64,000 bases of DNA, from contig NZ_BMQT01000007.1 in the NCBI RefSeq assembly GCF_014648255.1, forward strand, positions 89,706-153,705. The letters run 5' to 3'. The DNA is from Nocardioides albus (lineage in GTDB: Bacteria; Actinomycetota; Actinomycetes; Propionibacteriales; Nocardioidaceae). This document shows positions 8,261 through 16,697 of this stretch, in pieces; positions within the stretch are counted from its first letter, which is position 1, and each line of letters begins with the position of its first letter. A program made the position numbers and the translations under genes. The notes below the pieces were generated by a model, which saw nothing but the letters and a program-made list of their open reading frames with translations, did not search any database and was not told the origin of the DNA.

Positions 8261-8548
8261 GTGAGGGACGATGTCGAGGTCAGCGCACTCGCGATCAACG
8301 TGGCCATCCCGGACGATCTGCAGTGGACCGACAGCCGGCGAGATGTGGTGTTCCGGCTCACCACGCTCAACGTACGTCTGCTGCCCGACGGCCGGCTTGC
8401 GGCCAAGGCCTACGGGCGACCGGTCGACGGTGGCCGCGGTGCCTACACCTCGTTCCCGGTGCCTGACCGGCCCGAGTTGACCGGCCTCATCGGCGAGGCG
8501 GCGAAGGTCGCAGCGGGGCGCTGGCAGACGGCGTCAGTTCAAGGCTGA
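8261..8548 (+). CDS. Conserved hypothetical protein, 95 residues
   Basis: I do not recognise the family. The protein begins MRDDVEVSALAINVAIPDDL, has no signal peptide, membrane segment or cysteine, and looks like a small mixed alpha/beta cytosolic protein (RLTTLNVRLLPDGRLAAKAY). The GTG start is supported by the TAGACT box six bases upstream. The stop codon forms part of a hairpin shared with the converging Uma2-family gene. Confidence 0.72.
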   Translation: MRDDVEVSALAINVAIPDDLQWTDSRRDVVFRLTTLNVRLLPDGRLAAKAYGRPVDGGRGAYTSFPVPDRPELTGLIGEAAKVAAGRWQTASVQG

Positions 8549-8558
8549 CTCCTCAGCC
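8543..8558. terminator. Short hairpin built from two converging stop codons
   Basis: GGCTGA-ctcc-TCAGCC. The left arm contains the TGA of the plus-strand gene and the right arm the TCA (TGA) of the minus-strand gene. A 6-bp stem is weak, so a two-way terminator role is only possible. Confidence 0.4.
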
Positions 8559-9098
8559 GAGGAGGGCGTCGATGTCGACCGGGACCTCGACGTCGCCATA
8601 GGTCAGCGTCGCCGACCCGTCCGTGAAGCGGCCGGTCTCGACGAAGTAGCCGTCCTCGAGACGGTGGGTGAGGGTCACGTGGTCACGAGGATCGACGATC
8701 CAGTACGCCGGGGCACCCCACTGCGCGTAGCGGTTGAGCTTGCCGACGAGATCGTCGCGACGGTTGCTGGAGAGGACCTCGACGACCAGGTGCGGAGTGG
8801 TCCGCAGCGTACGTTCGTCGTCGGTCTTGTCGTGGACCATGAGGTCGAGGATGAGCTCCTCGCGAATTCCTTCGGGCGACCATCCCCAACCCTGTGTGAT
8901 GTCCAGTCCGGCTTCGAGGTTCCGCTCGAGCAGAACGTGCAGCTCGTGGATGATGCGCTGGTGGTTGCGTCCCGGCGGTGCCATGGTGACGAGAGATCCT
9001 CCGTAGTACTCACCCGGGGTGTCCTCGAGGGCGAGATACTCGTCCCACGACATCGGCACGCGGCTGAGGTCGTCAGAATGGCTGGCGGTGCTCAACAC
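8553..9098 (-). CDS. Uma2-family (DUF820) PD-(D/E)xK nuclease-like protein
   Basis: 181 residues. Matches the Uma2/DUF820 family, a restriction-endonuclease-like fold of unknown function common in actinobacteria and cyanobacteria. Visible family features: MSWDEYLALEDTPGEYYGG, then LILDLMVHDK (core Asp), then HLVVEVLSSNRRDDLVGKL, where Glu and Lys complete the PD-(D/E)xK-like core, and YWIVDPRDHVTL. The GTG at 9098 follows GGGAG closely; a TTG one codon later has better spacing and is an alternative. No partner toxin or antitoxin gene is adjacent. Function unknown. Confidence 0.85.
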   Translation of the reverse strand: MLSTASHSDDLSRVPMSWDEYLALEDTPGEYYGGSLVTMAPPGRNHQRIIHELHVLLERNLEAGLDITQGWGWSPEGIREELILDLMVHDKTDDERTLRTTPHLVVEVLSSNRRDDLVGKLNRYAQWGAPAYWIVDPRDHVTLTHRLEDGYFVETGRFTDGSATLTYGDVEVPVDIDALLG

Positions 9099-9181
9099 AT
9101 GCTCCCTTCTGGTGGTGATTCTGAACAGGTGGATTCGTCGTCCGCCTCCAGTCTCGCCGATCCATGGGAACGGGTCCAGCG

Positions 9182-9925
9182 CTAAACCGGCTTCCGCCAC
9201 ACCGAGACGTGGCTCGTGGACTCGCTGGTGAACTCCGAGCGGTCCCAGCCGCCGTAGCGCGCCTCCATCGTCATCCCAGCGAGCCGGGCCATCAGGTCGA
9301 GCTCGGAGGGCCACACGAAGCGGAAGTTGTGCTGCCCGTACCGGTAGCGGCCGTCGGCCTCGCGGGTGTAGTGGTGCGAGATCGCCTGCTGGGTGACCAG
9401 GTCGTAGGTGTCGAACCCGAGATGCCCCGGGGAGACGTCGAACGGGATCGCCGGGCTTCCGGGCGGAAGCCGCCGCAGCCCGGGCACTCCCACCTCGACC
9501 ACGAAGCGCCCGCCCGGCGTCAGATGACGCGCGGCATTGGCGAAGCAGGCGACCTGCTCCTCCTGCGTACGCAGGTTTCCGATCGTGTTGTAGACCAGAT
9601 AGACCAACGCGTACGACCCGACCCCGGGCGCCTCCGCGGCGGCCATGTCGCCGACGACCACCGGGACCTCCTCCTCGGTGACCTTGCGTCGCAGGACGTC
9701 GACCATCGGCTGGGAGAGCTCGATGCCGGTGACCGGCACCCCCAGCTCCCGCAGCGGTACGCCGATCCGACCCGTCCCGATGGCGAGCTCGAGCGCGGGC
9801 CCGCCGTCGGCGACCACGGCGAGGAAGCGGGCCACCGGCCCGGTCACCTCGGGTGAGTTGACCCAGTCGGCCGGGTCGTCGTAACGCTCGGCCGTCTCGC
9901 GGGTCCACAGGTCGCTGCTCGTCAT
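9182..9925 (-). CDS. Class I SAM-dependent methyltransferase
   Basis: 247 residues. Rossmann-type methyltransferase: motif I is ALELAIGTGRIGVPL (about 45-59), the acidic residue after strand 2 is in TGIELSQPM, and motif IV is in LVYLVYNTIGNL. Such enzymes transfer a methyl group from S-adenosylmethionine; the substrate is not evident. It ends EFTSESTSHVSVWRKPV, like the DUF4942/UbiE-like branch common in actinobacteria. It is transcribed away from the response-regulator gene on the same strand and separated by 43 bases, so co-transcription with it is possible but unproven. Confidence 0.85.
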   Translation of the reverse strand: MTSSDLWTRETAERYDDPADWVNSPEVTGPVARFLAVVADGGPALELAIGTGRIGVPLRELGVPVTGIELSQPMVDVLRRKVTEEEVPVVVGDMAAAEAPGVGSYALVYLVYNTIGNLRTQEEQVACFANAARHLTPGGRFVVEVGVPGLRRLPPGSPAIPFDVSPGHLGFDTYDLVTQQAISHHYTREADGRYRYGQHNFRFVWPSELDLMARLAGMTMEARYGGWDRSEFTSESTSHVSVWRKPV

Positions 9926-9968
9926 GGACGTCGACTCTGCCCGCCGGAGTGCTCCGCGTGCGAACGAT

Positions 9969-10661
9969 TTATCGCCAGGAGTAGCCGACCTCGGGCCGGC
10001 CCCCGGCAGGGCCGTAGCGGACGCCGCGCGCGGCCAGGCCCTTGTCGGCGAGGTGCTCGAGGTAGCGGCGGGCGGTCACCCGGGAGGCGCCGATCACGGC
10101 GGCGACCTCGCTCGCCGACAGGTCGCCGTCGGCATCGCGCAGAGTGGCCGTCACCGCACGCAGCGTCTCTGCGCTCATGCCCTTGGGCAGCGGTGCGTTT
10201 CCGGCGGGCCGCAGCGACCCCAGGAGCTGGTCGACCTCGTCCTGGACGACCTCCTCGGGGGCCGCGTCCAGCCGGGCACGATAGTCGGCGTACTGCTCGA
10301 GCTTGTCCCGGAACGTAGCGAACGTGAACGGCTTGAGCAGATAGAGCACGACCCCCTGTACGACGGCCTGCCGCACCACCTTCGTGTCTCGCGCCGCGGT
10401 CACCGCGATCGCGTCGCACAGGTGCCCGGCGGCGCGCAGCCTGCTGAGCAGCCCGAGCCCGTGCCCGTCGGGCAGGTTCATGTCGAGCAGGATCAGGTCG
10501 ACCGGAGCGCCGGCGTCGCGCGCCGCATCGAGCGCGCGGACCGCCTCCCGCGCCGACCGCGCGATCCCGGCCAGGGCGAAGCCCGAGACCCGCCCGACGT
10601 ACGCCGCATGGGCCTCGGCGGCGAGCGCCTCGTCCTCGACGACCAGGACCCGCACGCTCAT
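9969..10661 (-). CDS. Response regulator, CitB/DcuR type
   Basis: 230 residues. An N-terminal receiver domain (MSVRVLVVEDEALAAEAHAA) has its phospho-acceptor Asp at about residue 60 in LILLDMNLPDG and the switch Lys in LLKPFTF. The C-terminal part has a winged-HTH-like DNA-binding segment (LSASEVAAVIGASRVTARRY) as in CitB/DcuR regulators. The ATG overlaps the stop of the sensor kinase gene (ATGA). With a CitA/DcuS-type kinase and dctA next door, it most likely activates C4-dicarboxylate uptake. The direct repeat at 12305-12322 is a candidate binding site. Confidence 0.92.
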   Translation of the reverse strand: MSVRVLVVEDEALAAEAHAAYVGRVSGFALAGIARSAREAVRALDAARDAGAPVDLILLDMNLPDGHGLGLLSRLRAAGHLCDAIAVTAARDTKVVRQAVVQGVVLYLLKPFTFATFRDKLEQYADYRARLDAAPEEVVQDEVDQLLGSLRPAGNAPLPKGMSAETLRAVTATLRDADGDLSASEVAAVIGASRVTARRYLEHLADKGLAARGVRYGPAGGRPEVGYSWR

Positions 10662-12262
10662 GCGGCCGCCTCCGTCGCGAGGGTGACGGTGAACTCGGCC
10701 CCGCCGAGGTGCGAGCGGCCGACCGCGACCGCGCCGCCGTGGCGTCGGGCGATCTGGGCGACGAGCGCGAGCCCGAGGCCGCGTCCGGTACCTGGCTCGG
10801 CCTTCGTCGTCCACCCGCGGTCGAGGACGCGCGCCGAGTCGGCCTCGTCCAGACCGGGGCCACTGTCACCCACGCGGACGGTGAGCGTGGCGTCGTCGCC
10901 GGTGAGACGGACCTCGACCTGGCGGGGCTCCATGTCCGCGACGGCGTCGAAGGCGTTGTCGACCAGGTTGCCCAGCACGGTCACCAGGTCGCGAGGCGCG
11001 ACGCTCGAGCCGGACGGCCACTCGCCCTCGATGCGCAGGTCGATGCCCCGCTCGGCCGCCTCGGCCGACTTCCCGAGCAGCAGTGCGGCGACGACCGGAT
11101 CCTCGACGGCCCCGACGACCTGGTCGGTCAGGAGCTGGGCGACCTGCAGTTCCTCGGTGGCGAACTCGACGGCCTCGTGGGACCGCCCCATCTCGATGAG
11201 CGACACCACGGTGTGCAGGCGGTTGGCCGCCTCGTGGTTCTGCGACCGGAGCGACTCGGTGAACCGACGTACGACCTCGAGCTCGCCGGTCACCGAGCGG
11301 AGCTCGGTGTGGTCGCGCAGCGTGACCACTGCGCCGACCTCGCGGCCGTCCCACCGCGCCGGGGCCGAGGAGACGACCAGGATCCGCTCGCCGGCGAGGT
11401 AGAGATCGTCGGACTCGACGGTGCGGCCACGGGCGGCCGCGACCAGGCCCGGGGCCAGGTCGAGATCCTCGATCGGGGTGCCGACGACGTCGTCGGGGAG
11501 CGCCAGCAGGCGCCGGGCCTCGTCGTTGACGAGCTGCACGCGCCCGTCGCCGTCTAGCAGGAGCAGGCCTTCACGGACCGAGTGGAGGACGGCGGAGTAG
11601 TACTCGTACATCCGAGCCAGCTCGCGCTCGCCCATGCCGTGGGTCAACCGGTGCAAACGCCGGCTCAGCAGCCAGGCGCCGAGCAGCCCGGCGAACAGCA
11701 CGAGCCCACCGCACACCAGCACGATCCCGACGTCGCGCTGGAGCCCGCGGTTGATGTCGCTGACCGTGATGCCGACGGACACGAGCGCGACGACCTCGCC
11801 GTCGTCCTCGACCGGCACCACCGAGCGGACCGACGGGCCGAGGGTGCCGGTGTACTGCTGGGTGAACACCTCCCCCTCGGGTGCGCCGCCGAGGTCCCCG
11901 ACGAACTTCCCGCCGATCTGGTCCGGGTCGGTGTGGGTGTAGCGGGTGCGGTCCAGGGCCATCACGACGACGAAGTCGGTGTCGGTGTCGCGGCGTACCT
12001 CTGATGTCCACGGTTGGAGGCTCGTCGTCGGTTCGTCGCCGCTCAGCGCGGTGGTGAGGGTGGGGGAGTCGGCCACGGTCTGGGCCACGGCCACGGCGCG
12101 CTGGGTCGCGCGACTGTAGGAGTCGCGCTGGGCGTCGTAGGCGGCCATCAGGATCCCGGTGACGACGAGCAGGAGCACCGTGCCGAACTGTAGGAGCAGC
12201 ACCTGTTGCGCCACCGGGCGGTCGCGCAGCAGGCGGTGTCGGGCCGGTCGGGTGCGGGACAT
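10658..12262 (-). CDS. Sensor histidine kinase, CitA/DcuS type
   Basis: 534 residues. Order of domains: cytosolic start, membrane segment 1 (about 20-42), an extracytoplasmic PASTA-free sensor of about 130 residues as in CitA/DcuS, membrane segment 2 (about 172-194), a cytosolic PAS domain, the phospho-acceptor region with His in SQNHEAANRLHTVVSL (about 341), then the ATPase with N box LVDNAFDAV (about 441) and GRGLGLALV (about 497). It is predicted to sense an external di- or tricarboxylate and phosphorylate the overlapping response regulator. ATG at 12262 follows GGTGAG. It is divergent from dctA. Confidence 0.93.
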   Translation of the reverse strand: MSRTRPARHRLLRDRPVAQQVLLLQFGTVLLLVVTGILMAAYDAQRDSYSRATQRAVAVAQTVADSPTLTTALSGDEPTTSLQPWTSEVRRDTDTDFVVVMALDRTRYTHTDPDQIGGKFVGDLGGAPEGEVFTQQYTGTLGPSVRSVVPVEDDGEVVALVSVGITVSDINRGLQRDVGIVLVCGGLVLFAGLLGAWLLSRRLHRLTHGMGERELARMYEYYSAVLHSVREGLLLLDGDGRVQLVNDEARRLLALPDDVVGTPIEDLDLAPGLVAAARGRTVESDDLYLAGERILVVSSAPARWDGREVGAVVTLRDHTELRSVTGELEVVRRFTESLRSQNHEAANRLHTVVSLIEMGRSHEAVEFATEELQVAQLLTDQVVGAVEDPVVAALLLGKSAEAAERGIDLRIEGEWPSGSSVAPRDLVTVLGNLVDNAFDAVADMEPRQVEVRLTGDDATLTVRVGDSGPGLDEADSARVLDRGWTTKAEPGTGRGLGLALVAQIARRHGGAVAVGRSHLGGAEFTVTLATEAAA

Positions 12263-12304
12263 CTGGTCATTCTCACCCACCTGAGCGCGATTGTGACGCC
12301 GGCC

Positions 12305-12322
12305 ACGAACACAACGAACACA
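12305..12322. promoter_or_regulatory. Tandem 9-bp direct repeat in the dctA/sensor-kinase intergenic region
   Basis: ACGAACACA occurs twice without a gap (12305-12313, 12314-12322), followed by GTGACcgtcGTCAC at 12326-12339. Direct repeats about one helical turn apart are usual for response-regulator sites, so this is a candidate site for the adjacent regulator. It lies about 85 bases before the dctA start. Confidence 0.45.
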
Positions 12323-12406
12323 ACAGTGACCGTCGTCACGATCTGCTGGAGAGTTGCCGCGGTTGCCCGCCGGGGCGCCGGACACACGCCGGACCAGGAG
12401 GAAACG

Positions 12407-13759
12407 ATGAGCACGATCACGAGCGGGGCGCCACCGAAGAAGGACCGGACCCACTATCTCTACATCGCGGTGATCGTGGCGGTGGGACTGGGTATCGTCG
12501 TCGGACTGCTGTTCCCCAGCTTCGCCGTGCAGCTGAAGCCGATCGGCACGGCGTTCGTGAACCTGATCAAGATGATGATCCAGCCGGTCATCTTCTGCAC
12601 CCTGGTGATCGGTGTGGGCTCGGTGGCGAGCGCCGCGAAGGTCGGCAAGGTCGGCGGTCTGGCGCTGTTGTACTTCATCACCATGTCGACGGTCGCCCTG
12701 GCCATCGGCATGGTGGTCGGCAACCTGATCGAGACGGGCAGCGGGCTCCAGATCAGCACCGAGTCGTCGCAGGTCGGCCAGGAGGCCGCCTCTGAAGGCC
12801 ACGGGAGCACCACCGACTTCCTCCTCGGCATCATCCCGACCAGCATGTTCTCGGCGCTGACCTCGGGAGTCGTGCTCCAGACCTTGCTGGTCGCGCTGCT
12901 GGTCGGGTTCGCGCTGCAGCGGATGGGTGAGTCGGGCAAGCCGATCCTGAACGTGATCGTCTGGGCCCAGAAGCTCGTCTTCCGGGTTCTCGCGATGATC
13001 ATGTGGGCCGCGCCGGTCGGTGCTTTCGGTGCCATCGCCGGCGTCGTCGGGGAGACGGGCGTCGACGCGCTCAAGAGCCTGGCCGTGATCATGGTGGCCT
13101 TCTACATCACCTGCGTGCTGTTCGTGTTCCTCGTGCTCGGAACGCTCCTGAAGCTGGTCACCGGGGTCAATGTGTTCAAGCTCTTCAAGTATCTCGCCCG
13201 CGAGTTCCTGCTCATCTTCTCCACGAGCTCCTCGGAGTCGGCGCTGCCGCGTCTGATCGCGAAGATGGAGCACGCAGGCGTGGAGCAGGCCACGGTCGGT
13301 GTGGTGGTCCCGACGGGCTACTCGTTCAACCTGGACGGCACCGCCATCTACCTGACGATGGCCTCGATCTTCATCGCGGACGCGATGGGTGACCCGCTGA
13401 GCATCGGCGAGCAGATCGGGCTGCTGCTGTTCATGATGGTCGCCTCGAAGGGTGCCGCCGGCGTCACCGGCGCTGGTCTGGCGACGCTTGCTGGTGGTCT
13501 GCAGTCGCATCGACCGGAGCTGGTCGACGGGGTCGGCCTGATCGTGGGGATCGACCGGTTCATGTCGGAGGCTCGGGCCCTGACCAACTTCGCGGGCAAC
13601 TCGGTCGCGACCGTTCTCATCGGTCACTGGACCAAGACCGTGGACCGGCCTCAGCTCGACCGGGTCCTTGACGGTCAGGATCCGTTCGACGAGACCAGGA
13701 TGATCGATGACCACGCCGCCCCGCCGCCCGCGGCGGAGGGCGAGAAGTCACTGGCATAG
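12407..13759 (+). CDS. dctA: C4-dicarboxylate:cation symporter
   Basis: 450 residues. A membrane protein of the DAACS family (glutamate/dicarboxylate symporters): many hydrophobic segments, the serine-rich reentrant loop LLIFSTSSSESALPRLI, and the substrate/cation motif PTGYSFNLDGTAIYLTMA with the later loop GAAGVTGAGLATLAG. It takes up succinate, fumarate or malate with protons or sodium. ATG at 12407 has AGGAGG six bases upstream, one of the few strong Shine-Dalgarno sequences here. The divergent two-component system probably controls it. A strong hairpin terminator follows at 13774. Confidence 0.94.
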   Translation: MSTITSGAPPKKDRTHYLYIAVIVAVGLGIVVGLLFPSFAVQLKPIGTAFVNLIKMMIQPVIFCTLVIGVGSVASAAKVGKVGGLALLYFITMSTVALAIGMVVGNLIETGSGLQISTESSQVGQEAASEGHGSTTDFLLGIIPTSMFSALTSGVVLQTLLVALLVGFALQRMGESGKPILNVIVWAQKLVFRVLAMIMWAAPVGAFGAIAGVVGETGVDALKSLAVIMVAFYITCVLFVFLVLGTLLKLVTGVNVFKLFKYLAREFLLIFSTSSSESALPRLIAKMEHAGVEQATVGVVVPTGYSFNLDGTAIYLTMASIFIADAMGDPLSIGEQIGLLLFMMVASKGAAGVTGAGLATLAGGLQSHRPELVDGVGLIVGIDRFMSEARALTNFAGNSVATVLIGHWTKTVDRPQLDRVLDGQDPFDETRMIDDHAAPPPAAEGEKSLA

Positions 13760-13773
13760 CCCCGACACCACGG

Positions 13774-13805
13774 CCGTACGCAGCACACAGATGTGCTGCG
13801 TACGG
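13774..13805. terminator. Bidirectional terminator after dctA
   Basis: Perfect 14-bp stem, CCGTACGCAGCACA, four-base loop CAGA, then TGTGCTGCGTACGG, followed by TTTGTGT. It lies between converging genes and could serve both. Confidence 0.85.
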
Positions 13806-13811
13806 TTTGTG

Positions 13812-14147
13812 TCATCTGTTGCGGTAGAGGATCCGAGCCAGCTCGAACGGCGCGACGCGCCACGACCCGATCGGCTCGTCGTCGAGCCCGAGCCTGCCGA
13901 GTGCGGCGACGATCCACGAGAACGCGAAGCAGCCGATGCCGGTGACGGTCCAGATCCCGACCATCCGCCAGGAAAGGTCGCCGCCGAAGGCGCGGAAGAT
14001 GCCGATGACGGCACCGATCAGGGCGATCGCCGCGAGCAGCCAGAAGACGATCGAGCAGATGACCGCCGCCATCCGTCCGGCAACTGCCAGCGGATCGCGA
14101 GGGTGCTCGTGATGGGGCCCCTGATGGGGAGCGTGGGGATAGTTCAT
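13812..14147 (-). CDS. Small integral membrane protein of unknown function
   Basis: 111 residues. A His/Pro-rich N-terminus (MNYPHAPHQGPHHEHP) is followed by two hydrophobic segments, VICSIVFWLLAAIALIGAVI (about 29-48) and MVGIWTVTGIGCFAFSWIVA (about 62-81), and a short cytosolic tail. I do not recognise the family. It converges on dctA and is followed by the shared terminator. The N-terminal histidines could bind metal, but nothing else supports that. Confidence 0.65.
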   Translation of the reverse strand: MNYPHAPHQGPHHEHPRDPLAVAGRMAAVICSIVFWLLAAIALIGAVIGIFRAFGGDLSWRMVGIWTVTGIGCFAFSWIVAALGRLGLDDEPIGSWRVAPFELARILYRNR

Positions 14148-14397
14148 CTCGTCGCTGATTCTGGCGTACGTGGGGCGTCGGAGTCACGCCGGGCCGGAGG
14201 GTCCGCCTGCGGCCCGAGGGTCAGAGCGGTATGGTCCTGCGCGTTCTCGGGTGAGTGTTCGACAATTTGCCCGGGACATCGATCGACCGTAGCCACTAAA
14301 GTTACGGGGATCACATAACGAGGCGCTGCCTCGTGGACCCGACGCGGCCTGCGTGGCACGACTCCGTGGATCAAACGACGATGGAGGGTGCAATCCA
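14148..14397. promoter_or_regulatory. Upstream region of the sugar ABC importer
   Basis: About 250 bases without a convincing gene. TAAAGT (14297-14302) is a possible -10 box. A small perfect hairpin, ACGAGGC-gct-GCCTCGT (14318-14334), lies just after the expected transcription start and could be an operator for a LacI-type repressor; no such regulator gene is adjacent. GGAGGG lies about 9 bases before the first gene. Confidence 0.4.
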
Positions 14398-15705
14398 ATG
14401 CACGTGCGTAAGTGGCAAATCGGAGCAGTAGTCGCAGGTCTGCTCGCCGTGACCGGATGTGGTGTGCCGGGTGGCGGTGGCAGCAACGACGCCGGCGAGA
14501 CCGAAAAGGGAGACGGCAGCCTCCAGATCCTCGGCGCCATCCCCGAGGGCGAGGCAGTCGGGCTCAACGCGGCGCTCGACGCGTTCACCAAGGAGACCGG
14601 GATCGAGGTGACGTACACGCCCTCGACGGACTTCACCACGGAGATCCGCACCAAGGTCAACGGAAACGACGCGCCGGACATCGCGCTCTTCCCGCAGCCC
14701 GGACTGGTCGGTGACTTGACCGAGTCGGGTGACACGCTGCCGCTCGACGACCTCATGGACGTCAAGTCGCTCGACGACACGATGATCCCGGGTCTGATGG
14801 ACTCGGTGACGATCGATGACAAGACCTACGGAGTCCCGATCCGGGTCTCGATGAAGTCCCTGGTCTGGACGCCCAAGAACTTCGAGCAGTCCGGTTACAA
14901 GACGCCCACGACCTGGGACGAGCTGAGGGCGCTCGAGGACCAGATGATCGCCAAGGGCCAGACCCCGTGGTGCCTCGGCGCCGAGGCCGGCGCCGACACC
15001 GGCTGGGTCTACACCGACTGGGTCGAGGAGATCGTCCTGCGTCAGGAGGGCCCGGAGTTCTACGACAAGTGGACCAACCACGAGATCCCCTTCAACGACC
15101 CGAAGATCGTCGAGGCGATCGAGACCATGGGCGACATAATCAACAAGCCGAAGAACGTACGCGGCGGCGCCGACGGCACTCTGAGCGAGCCGTTCGGTGA
15201 CTCCCCGCTGCCGCTGTTCGACGCCAAGCCCGGGTGCCAGCTGCACCGCCAGGCCAACTTCATCACCACGTTCTTCCCGAAGGACGTCCAGGCCGACCTC
15301 GCCGGCAACGTCGGCGTCTTCGCGCTGCCCGGCGGCATGGAGGGTGGCTTCGAGGGCAACCCGGTGCTCGGCGCCGGTGACATGGCGACCGCCTTCACCA
15401 ACGACACCGACGTCGTGGAGCTGATGGAGTTCTTCGCCTCCCCCGACTTCGGTGCCGAGTGGGCCAAGTCCGGCGGCTGGCTCTCGCCCAGCGTCGAGTT
15501 CGACAACGCCAACTACGCCGACCCGATGTTCGGCGAGATCGCGACCCTGCTGCAGGACGCCGACACCTTCCGTTTCGATGGATCTGACCTGATGCCGGCT
15601 CAGGTCGGCGCCGGCACGTTCTGGAGCGAGATGAACGCCTACGTCGGAGGTGAGAAGAGCGCTCAGGAGGCTGCCGACGCGATTGAGGAGAGCTGGCGCG
15701 GATGA
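14398..15705 (+). CDS. Sugar ABC transporter substrate-binding lipoprotein
   Basis: 435 residues. A lipoprotein signal peptide ends in the lipobox LLAVTGC (Cys 21), so the protein is anchored outside the membrane. The mature part matches family 1 solute-binding proteins (TPSTDFTTEIRTKVNGNDAP; PDIALFPQPG; GVPIRVSMKSLVWTP), which bind oligosaccharides or alpha-glucosides. ATG at 14398 is supported by GGAGGG. The stop overlaps the next start (ATGA). The actual sugar is unknown; the two permeases downstream resemble alpha-glucoside-type (AglF/AglG-like) subunits. Confidence 0.92.
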   Translation: MHVRKWQIGAVVAGLLAVTGCGVPGGGGSNDAGETEKGDGSLQILGAIPEGEAVGLNAALDAFTKETGIEVTYTPSTDFTTEIRTKVNGNDAPDIALFPQPGLVGDLTESGDTLPLDDLMDVKSLDDTMIPGLMDSVTIDDKTYGVPIRVSMKSLVWTPKNFEQSGYKTPTTWDELRALEDQMIAKGQTPWCLGAEAGADTGWVYTDWVEEIVLRQEGPEFYDKWTNHEIPFNDPKIVEAIETMGDIINKPKNVRGGADGTLSEPFGDSPLPLFDAKPGCQLHRQANFITTFFPKDVQADLAGNVGVFALPGGMEGGFEGNPVLGAGDMATAFTNDTDVVELMEFFASPDFGAEWAKSGGWLSPSVEFDNANYADPMFGEIATLLQDADTFRFDGSDLMPAQVGAGTFWSEMNAYVGGEKSAQEAADAIEESWRG

Positions 15706-16697
15706 GCGATGACCCATTCCTGAAGATCGTCAACGGGCTCGTTGCGATCGTCTTGGGGGTCGGCGGCACCGTCGCGCTCTACTGGGTGCTGAACTTCCTG
15801 GTGGGTCTTCTGCCAGGCAAGTGGGACAAGCGGATCAAGCCGTACGTCTTCATCGGCCCGGCCATCTTGGTGGTCGCCGTCTTCCTGGTCTACCCGGCCC
15901 TGATGACGGTGATCTACAGCTTCGCCGACGACAACAGCATCAACTGGGTGGGCGTGCAGAACTACGTCGACCTCTTCCAGGACGACGAGTTCATCGGCAC
16001 GCTGGTCAACAACCTGCTGTGGATCCTCATCGTCCCGGCAGGGAGCGTGATCGTGGGTCTGCTCGTGGCGGTGCTGGCCGACCGGCTCAAGGCGGTGCCG
16101 GAGCGGATCGCGAAGTCGGTCATCTTCATGCCGATGGCGATCAGCTTCGTCGGGGCGAGCACGATCTGGGGCTTCGTCTACGCGACCAGGTTCGCGCAGG
16201 GGGACGAGCAGATCGGCCTCCTCTCGGCGATCTCGACCAGCCTCGGGTTCGAGCCGGTGGCCTGGCTGCGGATCTCCGACTACAACCTCAACGACCTGCT
16301 CCTGATCGTCATCATGATCTGGTTGCAGGCGGGGTTCGCGATGGTGCTGCTCTCCTCGGCGATCAAAGGCGTACCCGACGACACGGTGGAGGCTGCGCGC
16401 ATCGACGGGGCCAGCGAGATCCAGATCTTCTTCAAGGTCGTCGTGCCGCAGATCTGGCCGACGGTGATCGTGGTCTTCGTGACCATCCTCATCCTGGTTC
16501 TGAAGGTCTTCGACATCGTCTACGTGATGACCGGTGGCCGGTCCGGCACCTCGGTGCTGGCCAACACCTTCTTCGTCGAGCTCTTCGAGTTCGGTGATGC
16601 TGGTCGAGCGGCCGCGGTCGTGGTGGTCCTGATGATCGCGGTGATCCCGGTGATGATCTACCAGATGCGCCAGTTCAAGAAGCAGGAGGCCCGCTGA
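15702..16697 (+). CDS. Sugar ABC transporter permease (MalF-like)
   Basis: 331 residues with about eight hydrophobic segments; the first two (LVAIVLGVGGTVALYWVLNF and VFIGPAILVVAVFLVYPALM) precede the standard core. The ATPase-contact EAA loop is EAARIDGASEIQIFFKVVVP, about residue 229. It forms the membrane channel with the next gene product. It overlaps its neighbours at both ends (ATGA and TGATG), so all three are translationally coupled. Confidence 0.93.
   Translation: MSDDPFLKIVNGLVAIVLGVGGTVALYWVLNFLVGLLPGKWDKRIKPYVFIGPAILVVAVFLVYPALMTVIYSFADDNSINWVGVQNYVDLFQDDEFIGTLVNNLLWILIVPAGSVIVGLLVAVLADRLKAVPERIAKSVIFMPMAISFVGASTIWGFVYATRFAQGDEQIGLLSAISTSLGFEPVAWLRISDYNLNDLLLIVIMIWLQAGFAMVLLSSAIKGVPDDTVEAARIDGASEIQIFFKVVVPQIWPTVIVVFVTILILVLKVFDIVYVMTGGRSGTSVLANTFFVELFEFGDAGRAAAVVVVLMIAVIPVMIYQMRQFKKQEAR

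Noticed and set aside
10820..10845. CGCGCCGAGTCGGCCTCG inside the sensor kinase gene as a member of the dispersed repeat family
   Set aside because: It encodes the normal kinase sequence (A-D-S-A-R) and lacks the GCGTCwGTCCC half; chance in GC-rich coding DNA.
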